64,000 nt of DNA, from assembly GCA_016710765.1 (NCBI GenBank), contig JADJUJ010000016.1, forward strand, positions 82,176-146,175. Reading direction: 5' to 3'. The stretch comes from Lewinellaceae bacterium (GTDB lineage Bacteria > Bacteroidota > Bacteroidia > Chitinophagales > Saprospiraceae). The translations under genes and the position numbers were made by a program. Shown piece by piece: positions 8,703 to 17,953 of the stretch; within the stretch, counting starts at the first letter, position 1; each line of letters begins with the position of its first letter. Below the pieces are notes generated by a model that searched no databases, had not been told where the DNA came from, and saw only the letters and a program-made list of their open reading frames with translations.

Positions 8703-9257
8703 TTAAGGGCGGGTTTCAGAACCGTCGTAGGCATTGAGGTTGATCACTTTGGGCTGAATTCCCAGTTTGGCCAGGTCTTCCGGACGCTGATAAAAATCCA
8801 GGAGTTCCTTCTGTGCCGAAGCCTCGTCGTCGAAGCGAATGCATGCCATGTACACGTTGCCAGGGTTGCGCAGCAGCAATTCAATTTTTCGTTGGGTGAA
8901 TACCCTGGCCATACGCTCAACAGCAGCCATTTCCGTGGATTCTGTTAGTAATACTACCCATGGGTGATCGGGTACCGCCAGTTGGGTTTCTGCAGCTGGC
9001 TCATCCGCCTCAATCCGAATGGCTTGAGGAATGGGGTCCTGGTACTTCAGATCGACTGGAATTTCCGGCTCTGTCCCATTTTTTGGGCTAATGACCAACT
9101 GTTCGATGCCCTTAGCATCCAGGTTGGGAGATGTTGCGGATCTGTTTTGATGAAAAAAATAAGCGCCAAAACAAAGGGCAACTGCGGTAATAAGGATTGG
9201 TCCGGCAGGAAATCCTGACCTTGGTTCAAATGCTTTAAATGCTCGATTAGGCTCCAT
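8703..9257 (-). CDS. Single-pass membrane protein with SPOR-like C-terminus
   Basis: About 184 residues: a short cytoplasmic N-terminus, one hydrophobic helix (ILITAVALCFGAYFF), a variable linker with acidic and proline residues, then a compact domain from about residue 110 (HPWVVLLTESTEMAAVERMARVF ... VYMACIRFDDEASAQKELLDF). The beta-alpha-beta pattern with a later 'xRFxxxxxAxxxL' stretch resembles SPOR domains that bind denuded peptidoglycan; this is inference from pattern only. I prefer ATG 9257 (MEPNRAFKAF) to an in-frame TTG at 9284. It is monocistronic, with a terminator downstream. Confidence 0.65.
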   Translation of the reverse strand: MEPNRAFKAFEPRSGFPAGPILITAVALCFGAYFFHQNRSATSPNLDAKGIEQLVISPKNGTEPEIPVDLKYQDPIPQAIRIEADEPAAETQLAVPDHPWVVLLTESTEMAAVERMARVFTQRKIELLLRNPGNVYMACIRFDDEASAQKELLDFYQRPEDLAKLGIQPKVINLNAYDGSETRP

Positions 9258-9492
9258 AACGCTTTGGTTTTTTAATGTTGACAAATGGTTGTCATGGGTA
9301 TCGCGGGATTAAATCAGCGTGTTGGATTAACAGAAACGGTATTATACTATGCGGCAGACCTCAATTGGAATGCATGGGTAAAGATATAAGCGTTTTAAAT
9401 GATAAATTTGTTTCATTTGAAAGGTTAAAATGTAAATTTTTAACATGTTGCTTTCGCGGATTGAAATCAACGACACTTCAATTCAACCTGCG

Positions 9493-9500
9493 TACCTTTG
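9493..9500 (+). promoter_or_regulatory. Bacteroidota -7 box for recF
   Basis: TACCTTTG, exact consensus, only 10 bases before ATG 9511. If used, the recF transcript would be almost leaderless. Confidence 0.55.
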
Positions 9501-9510
9501 ACCACTGTAT

Positions 9511-10611
9511 ATGTTTCTCCAACAATTAAAAGTAACCGGCTTTAAGAATATTTCTGCGGCGCAGCTCGATTTTTCGCAGCGGCTGAACTGTTTTGTCGGT
9601 TTAAATGGGCTGGGAAAGACCAATTGTTTGGACGCAATCCACTACCTGTGTCTCTGCAAGAGTCACCGCGGGCTCCCGGACCGCAACCTGGTGAAACACG
9701 GCCAAGATTTTTTCCGGCTCGAAGCGCTGTTTCTGGATGAGGAGCGCGCCAGCAAGGTGGTGGCAAAATTCGCAACAGGATCGCGGAAGGAGTTTGAACG
9801 CAATGGCGCTGCAGTGGAGCGCCTTGCTGACTACGTCGGACTGTATCCGGTGGTTATGATTGCCCCCGACGATGTCAGTCTGGTACAGGAAGGCTCGGAG
9901 GAGCGCCGGCGCTTTCTCGATACCACCTTGTCGCAAATCTCCTCCAATTACCTCCAACAATTGATTCAGTACAACAACTTGTTGCGGCAGCGCAATGCCC
10001 TGCTCAAAACTTTCGCCGAGGAAAGGCGGTTTGATGCGGCACTTTTGTCGGTCTATGACCATCAAATGGAGGCGCCAGCAGCGGTTTTGTACCAACAGCG
10101 GCGGGAATTTTTAGCCAGGTTCAGTCCCATGCTCAGCGAATTATACGCCCTGATTTCCGGGCAACGGGAATCTGCCTTTATCGGTTATGATACTGATGCT
10201 CCTTTGGATGGCGCTACTATGGTCCATCTCCTTGAATCACACCGGGAGAAAGACCGCGCGCTACAACGCACCACGGTTGGGCCCCACCGCGACGATCTGA
10301 ACATGCAACTGAGCGACCTGCAGGTAAAAAAATACGCCTCACAAGGCCAGATTAAATCCTATCTCCTGGCGATGCGTTTGGCCCAGTATGAAATATTGCG
10401 ACAGGAAAAAGGGGTGTCGCCGCTACTCCTGTTGGACGATATTTTTGACAAGCTCGACGCAGAGCGGGTGCAGCAACTCATCGGATTGATAATTGAGCGC
10501 GATTTTGGCCAGATATTCATCACCGACGCCCAGAAGCCACGTATGGAAGCGGTTTTAGCGGCATTTCCCGGCGACCATCAAGTGTTTGATGTGACGTTCG
10601 GATTGGAATAA
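9511..10611 (+). CDS. recF: DNA replication/repair protein RecF
   Basis: An ABC-type ATPase that loads RecA at single-strand gaps. 366 residues, normal for RecF. Visible: Walker A FVGLNGLGKTN (about residues 29-39), the RecF segment CLCKSHRG, the signature-like KYASQGQIKSYLLAMRL, Walker B LLLLDDIFDKLD (about residue 310), and the terminal FITDAQKPR. The N-terminus MFLQQLKVTGFKN is typical, supporting ATG 9511. It is followed by a convergent gene, so it is monocistronic here, away from dnaA/dnaN. Confidence 0.95.
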   Translation: MFLQQLKVTGFKNISAAQLDFSQRLNCFVGLNGLGKTNCLDAIHYLCLCKSHRGLPDRNLVKHGQDFFRLEALFLDEERASKVVAKFATGSRKEFERNGAAVERLADYVGLYPVVMIAPDDVSLVQEGSEERRRFLDTTLSQISSNYLQQLIQYNNLLRQRNALLKTFAEERRFDAALLSVYDHQMEAPAAVLYQQRREFLARFSPMLSELYALISGQRESAFIGYDTDAPLDGATMVHLLESHREKDRALQRTTVGPHRDDLNMQLSDLQVKKYASQGQIKSYLLAMRLAQYEILRQEKGVSPLLLLDDIFDKLDAERVQQLIGLIIERDFGQIFITDAQKPRMEAVLAAFPGDHQVFDVTFGLE

Positions 10612-10658
10612 CTTGCTTTTGGCCCACCACAAGGGCAAACTAGCCGTCCTATCCAATG

Positions 10659-11840
10659 TCAGTCCCGAACCAGGTTGAAAAATTCGGGTATGCAATCACC
10701 TGAAAGCGGCGCGGCGCCGTTGAACAACACGCAGATACCATAATGCCGCTTGCGGTCGAGGGCAATTTCACCTTTAAAGCCATTTACATAACCTGCGTGG
10801 TACACCAGAGTGTCCGACCCTTGTACCAGCGTACGGAAGCCGAGCCCGTACCAGGCTTCTTTGGGGCCTTCCCAATGTCGAAATGCCCGCCGTTCATTTT
10901 CAGTTCGTACCCTTGGCCGATAAATGGTGTTCAGGGTGGAATCTGCGATCAGACCAGGCTTTTGCCCCATCAGGAGCAGTAGCCACTGCCCCATATCACT
11001 GATGCTGGCGTTTACGCCACCTGCGGCGGCGGTATTGTAATAGCTATTGGATATTTTTTCCTCCTGCCAGCCATATTTTGTGTTGTGGTGCGGCGTAGCC
11101 CGATCGTCTTGCGCCATGATGTCGGCATAGGCCGAGGAGGCTGTTTTCATCCCTGCCGGCTCAAAAATTTTCTCCCGTAGGTTATCCTGGTACGACTTAC
11201 CCGATGCCGCCCGTATAACTTCCTCGATACAACTGAATGCAGCATTTTGATAACTGTACAAAATGCCTTCCTTCGCATTCAAGGGTACCTGGGGGAAATA
11301 TTGCGAGGCGATTTCGGTTACCGTCAAACCCTTTTCCACCAGGTTGGTATAGGCGTGGTAGGGCAATCCGGTGGTGTGCGACAGTAGGTGGGTGAGTTCA
11401 ATGCGTTTGGTTTGTGCCGCGTCGCGCAGCCTGAAGGCCGGAAAATAGGCGACTACTTTGTCGTTCCACGCCAGGGTGCTGTCTTCCACCAGCATGCCGG
11501 TGAGTACCGCCGCAAAGCCCTTGGAAAGCGATCCAATTCTGAAAACGGTATGTTCATCCACCGGTACCGGAGAATGTGCGCTTCGCACGCCGTAGCCCTG
11601 GCAAAAGACCACTTTGTCGTTGTGTACAATGACTACCGCTGCCCCTGGTGAGCCATTTTCCAGCATTGCATTGGTAAAATAGGCGTCGAAAGCACTGACC
11701 AGGCTGGCGGTTTCCGGGTCGAGGGAAATTGCTTGCCGGGCAGGGAGAGGGGAGGGCAGCATGGCGCTGCCACTGTTGGAAAATTTCAGAAAAAAGGAGC
11801 TGGTAATGATGAGGGCCAGCAAAGCAATCCATTTTCGCAT
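10659..11840 (-). CDS. Exported serine hydrolase, beta-lactamase/class C family
   Basis: 393 residues with an N-terminal membrane segment or signal peptide (WIALLALIITSSFFL). The penicillin-recognising fold is clear from the SxxK motif in RIGSLSKGF (about residue 105), HLLSHTTGLP, the YxN-like SYQNAAFS (about residue 195) and the HxG triad in VYHAGYVNG (about residue 343). The family includes esterases, D-aminopeptidases and DD-peptidases; the substrate cannot be told. I chose ATG 11840 (MRKWIALL) over an in-frame TTG two codons upstream. It stands alone, convergent with recF. Confidence 0.85.
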   Translation of the reverse strand: MRKWIALLALIITSSFFLKFSNSGSAMLPSPLPARQAISLDPETASLVSAFDAYFTNAMLENGSPGAAVVIVHNDKVVFCQGYGVRSAHSPVPVDEHTVFRIGSLSKGFAAVLTGMLVEDSTLAWNDKVVAYFPAFRLRDAAQTKRIELTHLLSHTTGLPYHAYTNLVEKGLTVTEIASQYFPQVPLNAKEGILYSYQNAAFSCIEEVIRAASGKSYQDNLREKIFEPAGMKTASSAYADIMAQDDRATPHHNTKYGWQEEKISNSYYNTAAAGGVNASISDMGQWLLLLMGQKPGLIADSTLNTIYRPRVRTENERRAFRHWEGPKEAWYGLGFRTLVQGSDTLVYHAGYVNGFKGEIALDRKRHYGICVLFNGAAPLSGDCIPEFFNLVRD

Positions 11841-12023
11841 CCGCAATTATACGATGTTTGCCTAATATGATTTTAAAAGTCAGGATAAATTTGAACCAGA
11901 TGATCATCCTTAGCTGGTATTCGGAGGGAATTTAAGGAGTCCTCAACGGTCATATCTGCTATCATCGTTGCGCATGTTCCCATTTATATTGCTACAAAAC
12001 CGTCATTATTCCCTTGAAGCGCC

Positions 12024-12031
12024 TACTTTTG
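12024..12031 (+). promoter_or_regulatory. Bacteroidota -7 box for argS
   Basis: TACTTTTG, exact consensus, 25 bases upstream of ATG 12057. Confidence 0.55.
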
Positions 12032-12056
12032 CGTTTTCGCAAACGAAACTACATTC

Positions 12057-13908
12057 ATGGACATTATTTCGGCTATTCAGCAGGCTGTTGCGGCTGCGCT
12101 CCAATCCCTTTACCAGGCTGAAAGCAAGCCTGAAGCCATACAGGTATCGACTACCGCTTCGGACTTCAGTGGTGATTACACCATAGTTGTTTTTCCCTTT
12201 GTGCGCTTCGCCAAAAAAGCGCCTGATGTAGTGGCTGCTGAAATCGGTGCATTTGTACAGCAGCAGGTGCCCGAAGTGCATGGATTCAATGTCATTAAAG
12301 GTTTTTTGAACCTGGAACTCGATGCAGCCTACTGGCAGCAGTTTTTAGCCTCGGTGCTGGCCGACCCCAATTTTGGGCGGCAACCCCGGAATGGTCACAA
12401 AGTACTGGTGGAGTATTCCTCCCCGAATACCAACAAGCCGCTTCACCTGGGGCACGTGCGCAATTGCCTTTTAGGGTGGTCCAGTGCCGCTATTTTAGAT
12501 GCTGCCGGCAGCGATGTGGTGAAAGTGCAAATTGTGAACGATCGCGGTGTGGCCATTTGCAAGAGCATGCTGGCCTGGAAATTGTTTGGTGCAGGTAAAA
12601 CCCCGGAAAACTCGGGTGAAAAAGGAGATCACCTCGTGGGCGATTTTTATGTGCTGTTTGAAAATGCCACCAAAGAAGAATACGCTGCCTGGCAAACAAA
12701 ACCGGAAGCCAAAGCGCTGTTTGAAGCCCAGCACAAACCAGAACAGGATGAAAAAGCATTTTTTAAGGACTATAAAAACAAATGGTTCAATGAATACTCC
12801 GAGCTGGGTGCGAGTGTGCGCGAGATGCTGCTGAAATGGGAAGACAACGACCCCGAAACCCGCCAGCTTTGGAAACAAATGAACGATTGGGTGTATGCCG
12901 GATTCGAACAAACCTATGCGGATCTGGGCGTCGATTTTGATAAATTGTATTACGAAAGCGACACCTATCTGCTCCGGAAAAGACATCGTTGAAGATCGTC
13001 TGCAGAAAGGCGTATTTTATAAAAAGGACGATGGCTCAGTCTGGGTTGACCTCACTGAGGCAGGCTTTGACCAAAAAGTGGTCCTGCGCGCCGATGGCAC
13101 CTCCGTGTACATCACACAGGACCTTGGAACTGCCCGGATGCGTTACGATGATTTTCATTGCGACCGGATGGTGTATGTGGTGGCCGACGAGCAGAATTAC
13201 CACTTCTCTGTGCTCTTTGAGGTGCTCAAGCGCCTTGGTGAGCCTTATGCTGCGGGTTTGCACCACCTTTCGTATGGTCTGGTGGAACTCCCTACGGGCA
13301 GGATGAAAACCCGGGAGGGTACGGTGGTGGATGCCGATGACCTGATGGAGGAAGTGGTACGCATCGCCCGCGAACAGGCCTCCGAGCGCGGGGAAGCAGA
13401 AGGGCTGAGCCAGGCGGAACGCGACGCCAATTTGCGCAAGGTGGGTATTGGCGCCATGAAATTTTTCATGATCAAGGTCAATCCGAAGCGAAAGATGATC
13501 TTCAACCCGGAAGAATCGGTGGATTTGCAGGGCCAAACCGGTCCCTACATTCAGTATTCCTACGTCCGGATCAATGGGGTTTCCCAGCGGGTAGAGAAAG
13601 AAGGCATCGACCTTAGTATTGCCGGCCAATACACCCAGATATTGCCCCAGGAAAAAGAATTGCTCAAAGCAGTCCACGAATACCCTGCTGCCATCCTTCA
13701 GGCTGCTGCGGAAATGGATCCCTCACACATCGCCAATTTCTGTTATAACCTGGCCAAAAGTTACCACCGGTTCTGGCATGACCTGAGCATCTTCCAGGCA
13801 GAAAGCCCTGCCGCAAGGGCCTTCCGATTGCAACTCAGTCGTGCCGTTGGGCAGGTATTGCGCTCGGGCATGGGGCTGTTGGGTATTGAAATGCCCGATC
13901 GGATGTAA
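12057..13908 (+). CDS. argS: Arginyl-tRNA synthetase (frameshifted)
   Basis: Charges tRNA-Arg. The N-terminal additional domain is followed by the class I signature SSPNTNKPLHLGHVRN (HLGH form of HIGH), the catalytic core (KVQIVNDRG, DLGTARMRYD), and the C-terminal anticodon domain ending GLLGIEMPDRM. The frame changes at 12974-12977: one side reads DTYLLRKRH, the other GKDIVEDRLQKG. Removing one base in GCTCCGG gives TYLLGKDIVED and a 616-residue protein, close to other ArgRS. Being essential and normally single-copy, the gene must be intact in the cell, so the extra base is almost certainly an error. Confidence 0.95.
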
Positions 13909-13910
13909 TT

Positions 13911-13966
13911 AGTCTTTGGTCTTTGGTCTTTGGTCTTTAGTCTTTAGTCTTTGGTCTTTTGGCTTT
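13911..13966. repeat. Heptanucleotide tandem repeat (RGTCTTT)n, 8 units
   Basis: Eight consecutive 7-base units, alternating AGTCTTT and GGTCTTT with a final TGGCTTT, starting two bases after the argS stop. The rest of the gap to 14313 holds two copies of GAAAGACCAG (near 14092-14130), which contain the reverse complement of the same word; otherwise I see nothing in it. Confidence 0.8.
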
Positions 13967-14313
13967 GACCCGAACATCTTATTGTTCGGTTTACAAGGCA
14001 TTGCATTTTGCCAAAATCAGGATTGATAAATTATTCGTACCGTGGTGTTTAATAATTAGGCTTGTTGCGGCATTTTAAACCCAGGTCGTAACGAAAGACC
14101 AGCCACAAAAGGCGAAAGACCAGTTGAGTCTTTTGTTTCGATTTAGTTCATTGTTTGTGGGAAATTACCTTTTTGGATGCTGATACAGTACCAGCATGGT
14201 GGCGTATCGGGCAAAAACAAACCATCTCCGGTTTCCTATCTGATCTAAAATTTGCCAAAGGCAAAAACCATTTTAGTATATTGCGGCCGCCTAACTAAAA
14301 ATAAAATTCAGAT

Positions 14314-15977
14314 ATGCTTACCGACATCGAAATCGCCCAACAAGCCCAACTCCGCAAAATTACACCCCTGGCCCAGGAAAAACTTAACATCCCTGAGGAT
14401 GCGCTTGAGCCTTACGGCCATTACAAAGCAAAGGTTTCGCTGGAATACCTGCGTGCACTGCCAGAAAACAAAAACAGCAAATTGATTCTTGTAACGGCCG
14501 TCAGCCCGACACCAGCCGGTGAGGGGAAAACCACCACCACGGTTGGTCTTGGCGATGCATTGTCCAGAATAGGTAAAAAAACACTGATTTGTTTGCGGGA
14601 ACCCAGTTTGGGGCCGGTATTTGGTATGAAAGGTGGTGCTGCCGGTGGCGGTCATGCGCAGGTGGTTCCCATGGAAGACATCAACCTGCATTTTACCGGC
14701 GATTTCAGCGCCATAGGCTTGGCACACAACCTCTTGTCGGCCCTGCTAGATAACCATATCCATCAGGGCAATGTGCTGGACATTGATGTGCGCCGCGTGC
14801 AGTGGAAGCGCGTAGTGGACATGAACGACCGCGCCTTGCGCCATGTGGTAGTTGGTCTTGGAGGTGTTGCCAACGGTTATCCAAGGGAAGACGGCTACGA
14901 TATCGTGGTTGCTTCAGAAATCATGGCCATCTTTTGCCTGGCTACTTCTTTGATCGACTTAAAAGAACGCCTTGGGAACATTGTCGTGGCCTACAACCGC
15001 AAGCGTGAACCCATTCGCGCACGCGACCTGAATGCACATGGCGCCATGACGGTGTTGCTAAAGACGCACTCAAACCCAATCTGGTGCAAACCCTTGAGCA
15101 CACACCGGCTTTCATTCATGGCGGTCCGTTCGCCAATATTGCCCATGGATGCAATACCGTTATCGCAACCAAAAGCGCCATGAAAATGGCCGATTATGTG
15201 GTTACCGAGGCTGGCTTTGGCGCTGATCTGGGTGCTGAAAAGTTTGTCGACATCAAATGCCGCAAAGCGGGGCTTCGTCCCGATGCTGTCGTGCTGGTGG
15301 CCACCCTCCGTGCCCTCAAATATCAGGGAGGTGCAGATTTGAAGGAACTGAACCAGGAAAACCTCGATGCACTTGCCAAAGGTTTTGTCAACCTGGAACG
15401 GCACGTGAACAACATCAAGAACCACTTCGGCCTGCCTTGTGTGGTGGCCATCAATAATTTTACCTTCGACACGGAAGCCGAAATCAACCTGTTGCGGGAA
15501 AAACTCGATCGCTATGGGGCGAAGGTGGTGTTGTCAAAACATTGGGCTGAAGGAGGCGCGGGAGCAGAAGACCTTGCCCGTACAGTCGTAGAAACCATTG
15601 ATCAGGAAGAGAATAATTTCCATTTTGTATATGAAGATGACATGTCCTTGTGGGACAAAATGAAAGCCATCGCCACCAAAATTTATGGCGCGGACGACAT
15701 TAGTGCAGATGCCAGCGTAAAAACCCAAATCAGAAAACTCGAAGAACAGGGCTATGGCCACTATCCGGTTTGCGTTGCCAAAACCCAGTATTCCTTTTCT
15801 ACAGACCCTAAAAAACTGGGGGCCCCCTCCGGTCATATCGTGAACGTCAGGGAAGTGCGCCTGTCGGCAGGTGCTGAATTCGTCGTCATGATTTGTGGCG
15901 ATGTGATGACGATGCCCGGGCTGCCCAAAGTGCCGTCTGCAGAAAAAATTGACATTGATGAAAAGGAATGGTGGTAG
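14314..15977 (+). CDS. fhs: Formate-tetrahydrofolate ligase (frameshifted)
   Basis: Makes 10-formyl-THF from formate, THF and ATP in one-carbon metabolism. The ATP site TPAGEGKTTTTVGLGDAL (about residues 65-85), REPSLGPVFGMKGGAAGGG and FTGDFSAIG are present, and VTEAGFGADLGAEKF and NVREVRLSAGAEF lie in the second half. The frame breaks at the A-run 15060-15062: adding one A gives LLKDALKPNLVQTLE and a 554-residue protein, the family norm. Start ATG 14314. metH and folP of the same folate cofactor network are elsewhere in the window, not linked. Confidence 0.93.
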
Positions 15978-16026
15978 GTTTGTTTTAACCGAATCTACCT
16001 GCCATTTAATGCAACGGTAAAAACCT

Positions 16027-17889
16027 ATGAAAAACCAACTTCTGCCTTTTTGGGTACTGATCGTCGTTTCTTCTTCGGCAGTGGGGCAAACAGATGGCGA
16101 CATCCTGTTTGCTCCTGATGTTTTGCATCAAATCAGGATTGAATCTGACCAACCCAATTTTTTTGATCGGCTCATTGGTGTCTGGGATAACGGCGTCAGT
16201 GACATTCCTTACCTGTCGGCGGGGGTGCGCATTGACGGGCAGTTGGTGGATTCAGTAGGTGTCAGGATCAAAGGTGGTATTTCTGCATTTGACCCAAAAC
16301 GGCCCCTTAAACTGGATTTTAATGCCTTCGTTCCCGGCCAAAGTTACGATGGGGTCAAAAAACTGAATTTACAGAATGCAAATTTTGACCTCAGCCTGCA
16401 GCGGGAGGCTATAGTGTACCAGATGATGCGGCTTGCCGGCGTTAAGGCGCCCAGGTCTGGTTTTGCAGAAGTATATGTCAATGATGTGCTACAGGGTGTT
16501 TACATCATGGTAGAACAGGTGGACAAAAACTTTTTACGCAATTATTTTGCTTCTGATGAAGGGGTTTTGTACAAAAACAAGACTTGCGTGGTTGAGGTAG
16601 ATGCTGGTGAAAATACCTTGTTTTACTACCAGCAAATGCTGGATGTCGTGAACGGTACGCCGAATGCTATGTTGCCTGAAGTGCTGGATACCGTACTGGC
16701 CACCGATGCTTTGCTTCGGTATTTTTTCATGGAGGTATTCGTCAATGCCGTGGACAATCCGATCCAGGTGGATTGCAATTACTACCTCTACCATGAACCC
16801 AACTCAGATCTGGTTTACTGGATTCCTTGGGATTTCAATCTGGCCCTGTACCCTGGCGCCAATTATCCCTTGTTGTTCAACAATGGGCAAAATGCACTTT
16901 TCAACAAGATTTTACAAAACCCGGTTTATGAAAACCGATATCTTGATCTGGCCTGCCAGTTGTTGAATGGGCCGTTCAATGCGAATTACCTGCTTACCCA
17001 GGTGGATAAAAATGCAAATTTAATCCGAGCCGCCGCTCAAAACGATCCATATTATTCGCTGGACACCAATGCCTTTGACCAGCAGGCCAATAACATGAAA
17101 TCGTTGATCAGCGCGAGAATCAATGCCTTACAAGCAGACTTGACAACTTCAGGCGTTTCCTGTAGCCAAGGCGGCTCCGGGTTAAACTACCACGATGTGG
17201 TCATCAATGAATTTGTTGCCTCGGCGGACAGTTTGGGCGGCAATTCGGATCCGGCAGGCGGCTTTCCCGATTGGGTGGAATTGCACAACAACACCAGTGA
17301 AACGGTTTCGCTTCAAGGCTATTTCTTAAGCAATGATGCCGACTTTCTGAAACATTGGGCATTTCCCGACACGGCAGAAATAAGCCCGGGTGGATACCTC
17401 ATCATTTGGGCTGATCGGGATGTAGACGAGGAGGGGCTTCATGCCGATTTTAAACTGGATAAAGATGGTGGCGCTATTTACCTTGTCCAGGAGAACTTTA
17501 CGCTGTTAGATTCTGTTGTTTATGGCATGCAGTTTACCAACCAGGCTTCTGCCCGTCTTCCCAATGGTACGGGAGATTTTCAATTAAATCCGCCGACTTT
17601 AGGGCTTAACAACCAATCGTTACAGGCCGTTTCTGGTACGTTGAACGAACTTCAGATTCAGGTGTACCCGAATCCCTCCATTGAAAGTGTAAACGTAATT
17701 TTCAATGGAGGGGCTTCAACTGACTGGCGTCTTGCCGTGTACAATGCCCTGGGGCAGTGTGTTTTCCGGCAGGCGCAGCAACAACAATTCCTTCAGATTG
17801 ACCTGCAAAATTGGGCCCCTGGTATATACCTTATGGAAGCAAATCAGGGCCACCAACGGTACCTACAGCGCTTGCAAGTTATGCGATAA
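16027..17889 (+). CDS. Secreted CotH-kinase/lamin-tail protein with T9SS tag
   Basis: 620 residues. Signal peptide (to about residue 20, SSSAVGQ), then a CotH protein-kinase-like domain (about 40-370) with VGVRIKGGISAF, KKLNLQNANFD, and WIPWDFNLAL, the latter resembling the metal-binding Asp segment of CotH. A lamin-tail domain follows (about 390-505: VVINEFVASADS, FPDWVELHNNTSE, YFLSNDADFLKHWAFP). The last ~80 residues are a type A T9SS sorting domain (LQIQVYPNPSIESVNV ... PGIYLMEANQG). So it is exported across the outer membrane by T9SS and probably surface-attached. Related proteins phosphorylate spore coat proteins in Bacillus; the role here is unknown. Confidence 0.88.
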   Translation: MKNQLLPFWVLIVVSSSAVGQTDGDILFAPDVLHQIRIESDQPNFFDRLIGVWDNGVSDIPYLSAGVRIDGQLVDSVGVRIKGGISAFDPKRPLKLDFNAFVPGQSYDGVKKLNLQNANFDLSLQREAIVYQMMRLAGVKAPRSGFAEVYVNDVLQGVYIMVEQVDKNFLRNYFASDEGVLYKNKTCVVEVDAGENTLFYYQQMLDVVNGTPNAMLPEVLDTVLATDALLRYFFMEVFVNAVDNPIQVDCNYYLYHEPNSDLVYWIPWDFNLALYPGANYPLLFNNGQNALFNKILQNPVYENRYLDLACQLLNGPFNANYLLTQVDKNANLIRAAAQNDPYYSLDTNAFDQQANNMKSLISARINALQADLTTSGVSCSQGGSGLNYHDVVINEFVASADSLGGNSDPAGGFPDWVELHNNTSETVSLQGYFLSNDADFLKHWAFPDTAEISPGGYLIIWADRDVDEEGLHADFKLDKDGGAIYLVQENFTLLDSVVYGMQFTNQASARLPNGTGDFQLNPPTLGLNNQSLQAVSGTLNELQIQVYPNPSIESVNVIFNGGASTDWRLAVYNALGQCVFRQAQQQQFLQIDLQNWAPGIYLMEANQGHQRYLQRLQVMR

Positions 17890-17902
17890 CGTAAATTGCC
17901 AA

Positions 17903-17931
17903 TTGATTTATAGCGCAAGTCCTTATTTTTG
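17903..17931 (+). promoter_or_regulatory. Bacteroidota promoter for glnS
   Basis: TTG at 17903-17905 and the -7 box TATTTTTG at 17924-17931, 18 bases apart, 22 bases before ATG 17954. This is the best two-part promoter in the window. Confidence 0.6.
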
Positions 17932-17953
17932 CAATTCTCAGCAAACAAACAAC

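Noticed and set aside
5501..15977. Programmed frameshifting in hutH, argS and fhs
   Set aside because: No slippery heptamer with downstream pseudoknot is evident, sites differ in type, and these families are not known to use recoding; base errors in short runs explain them more simply.
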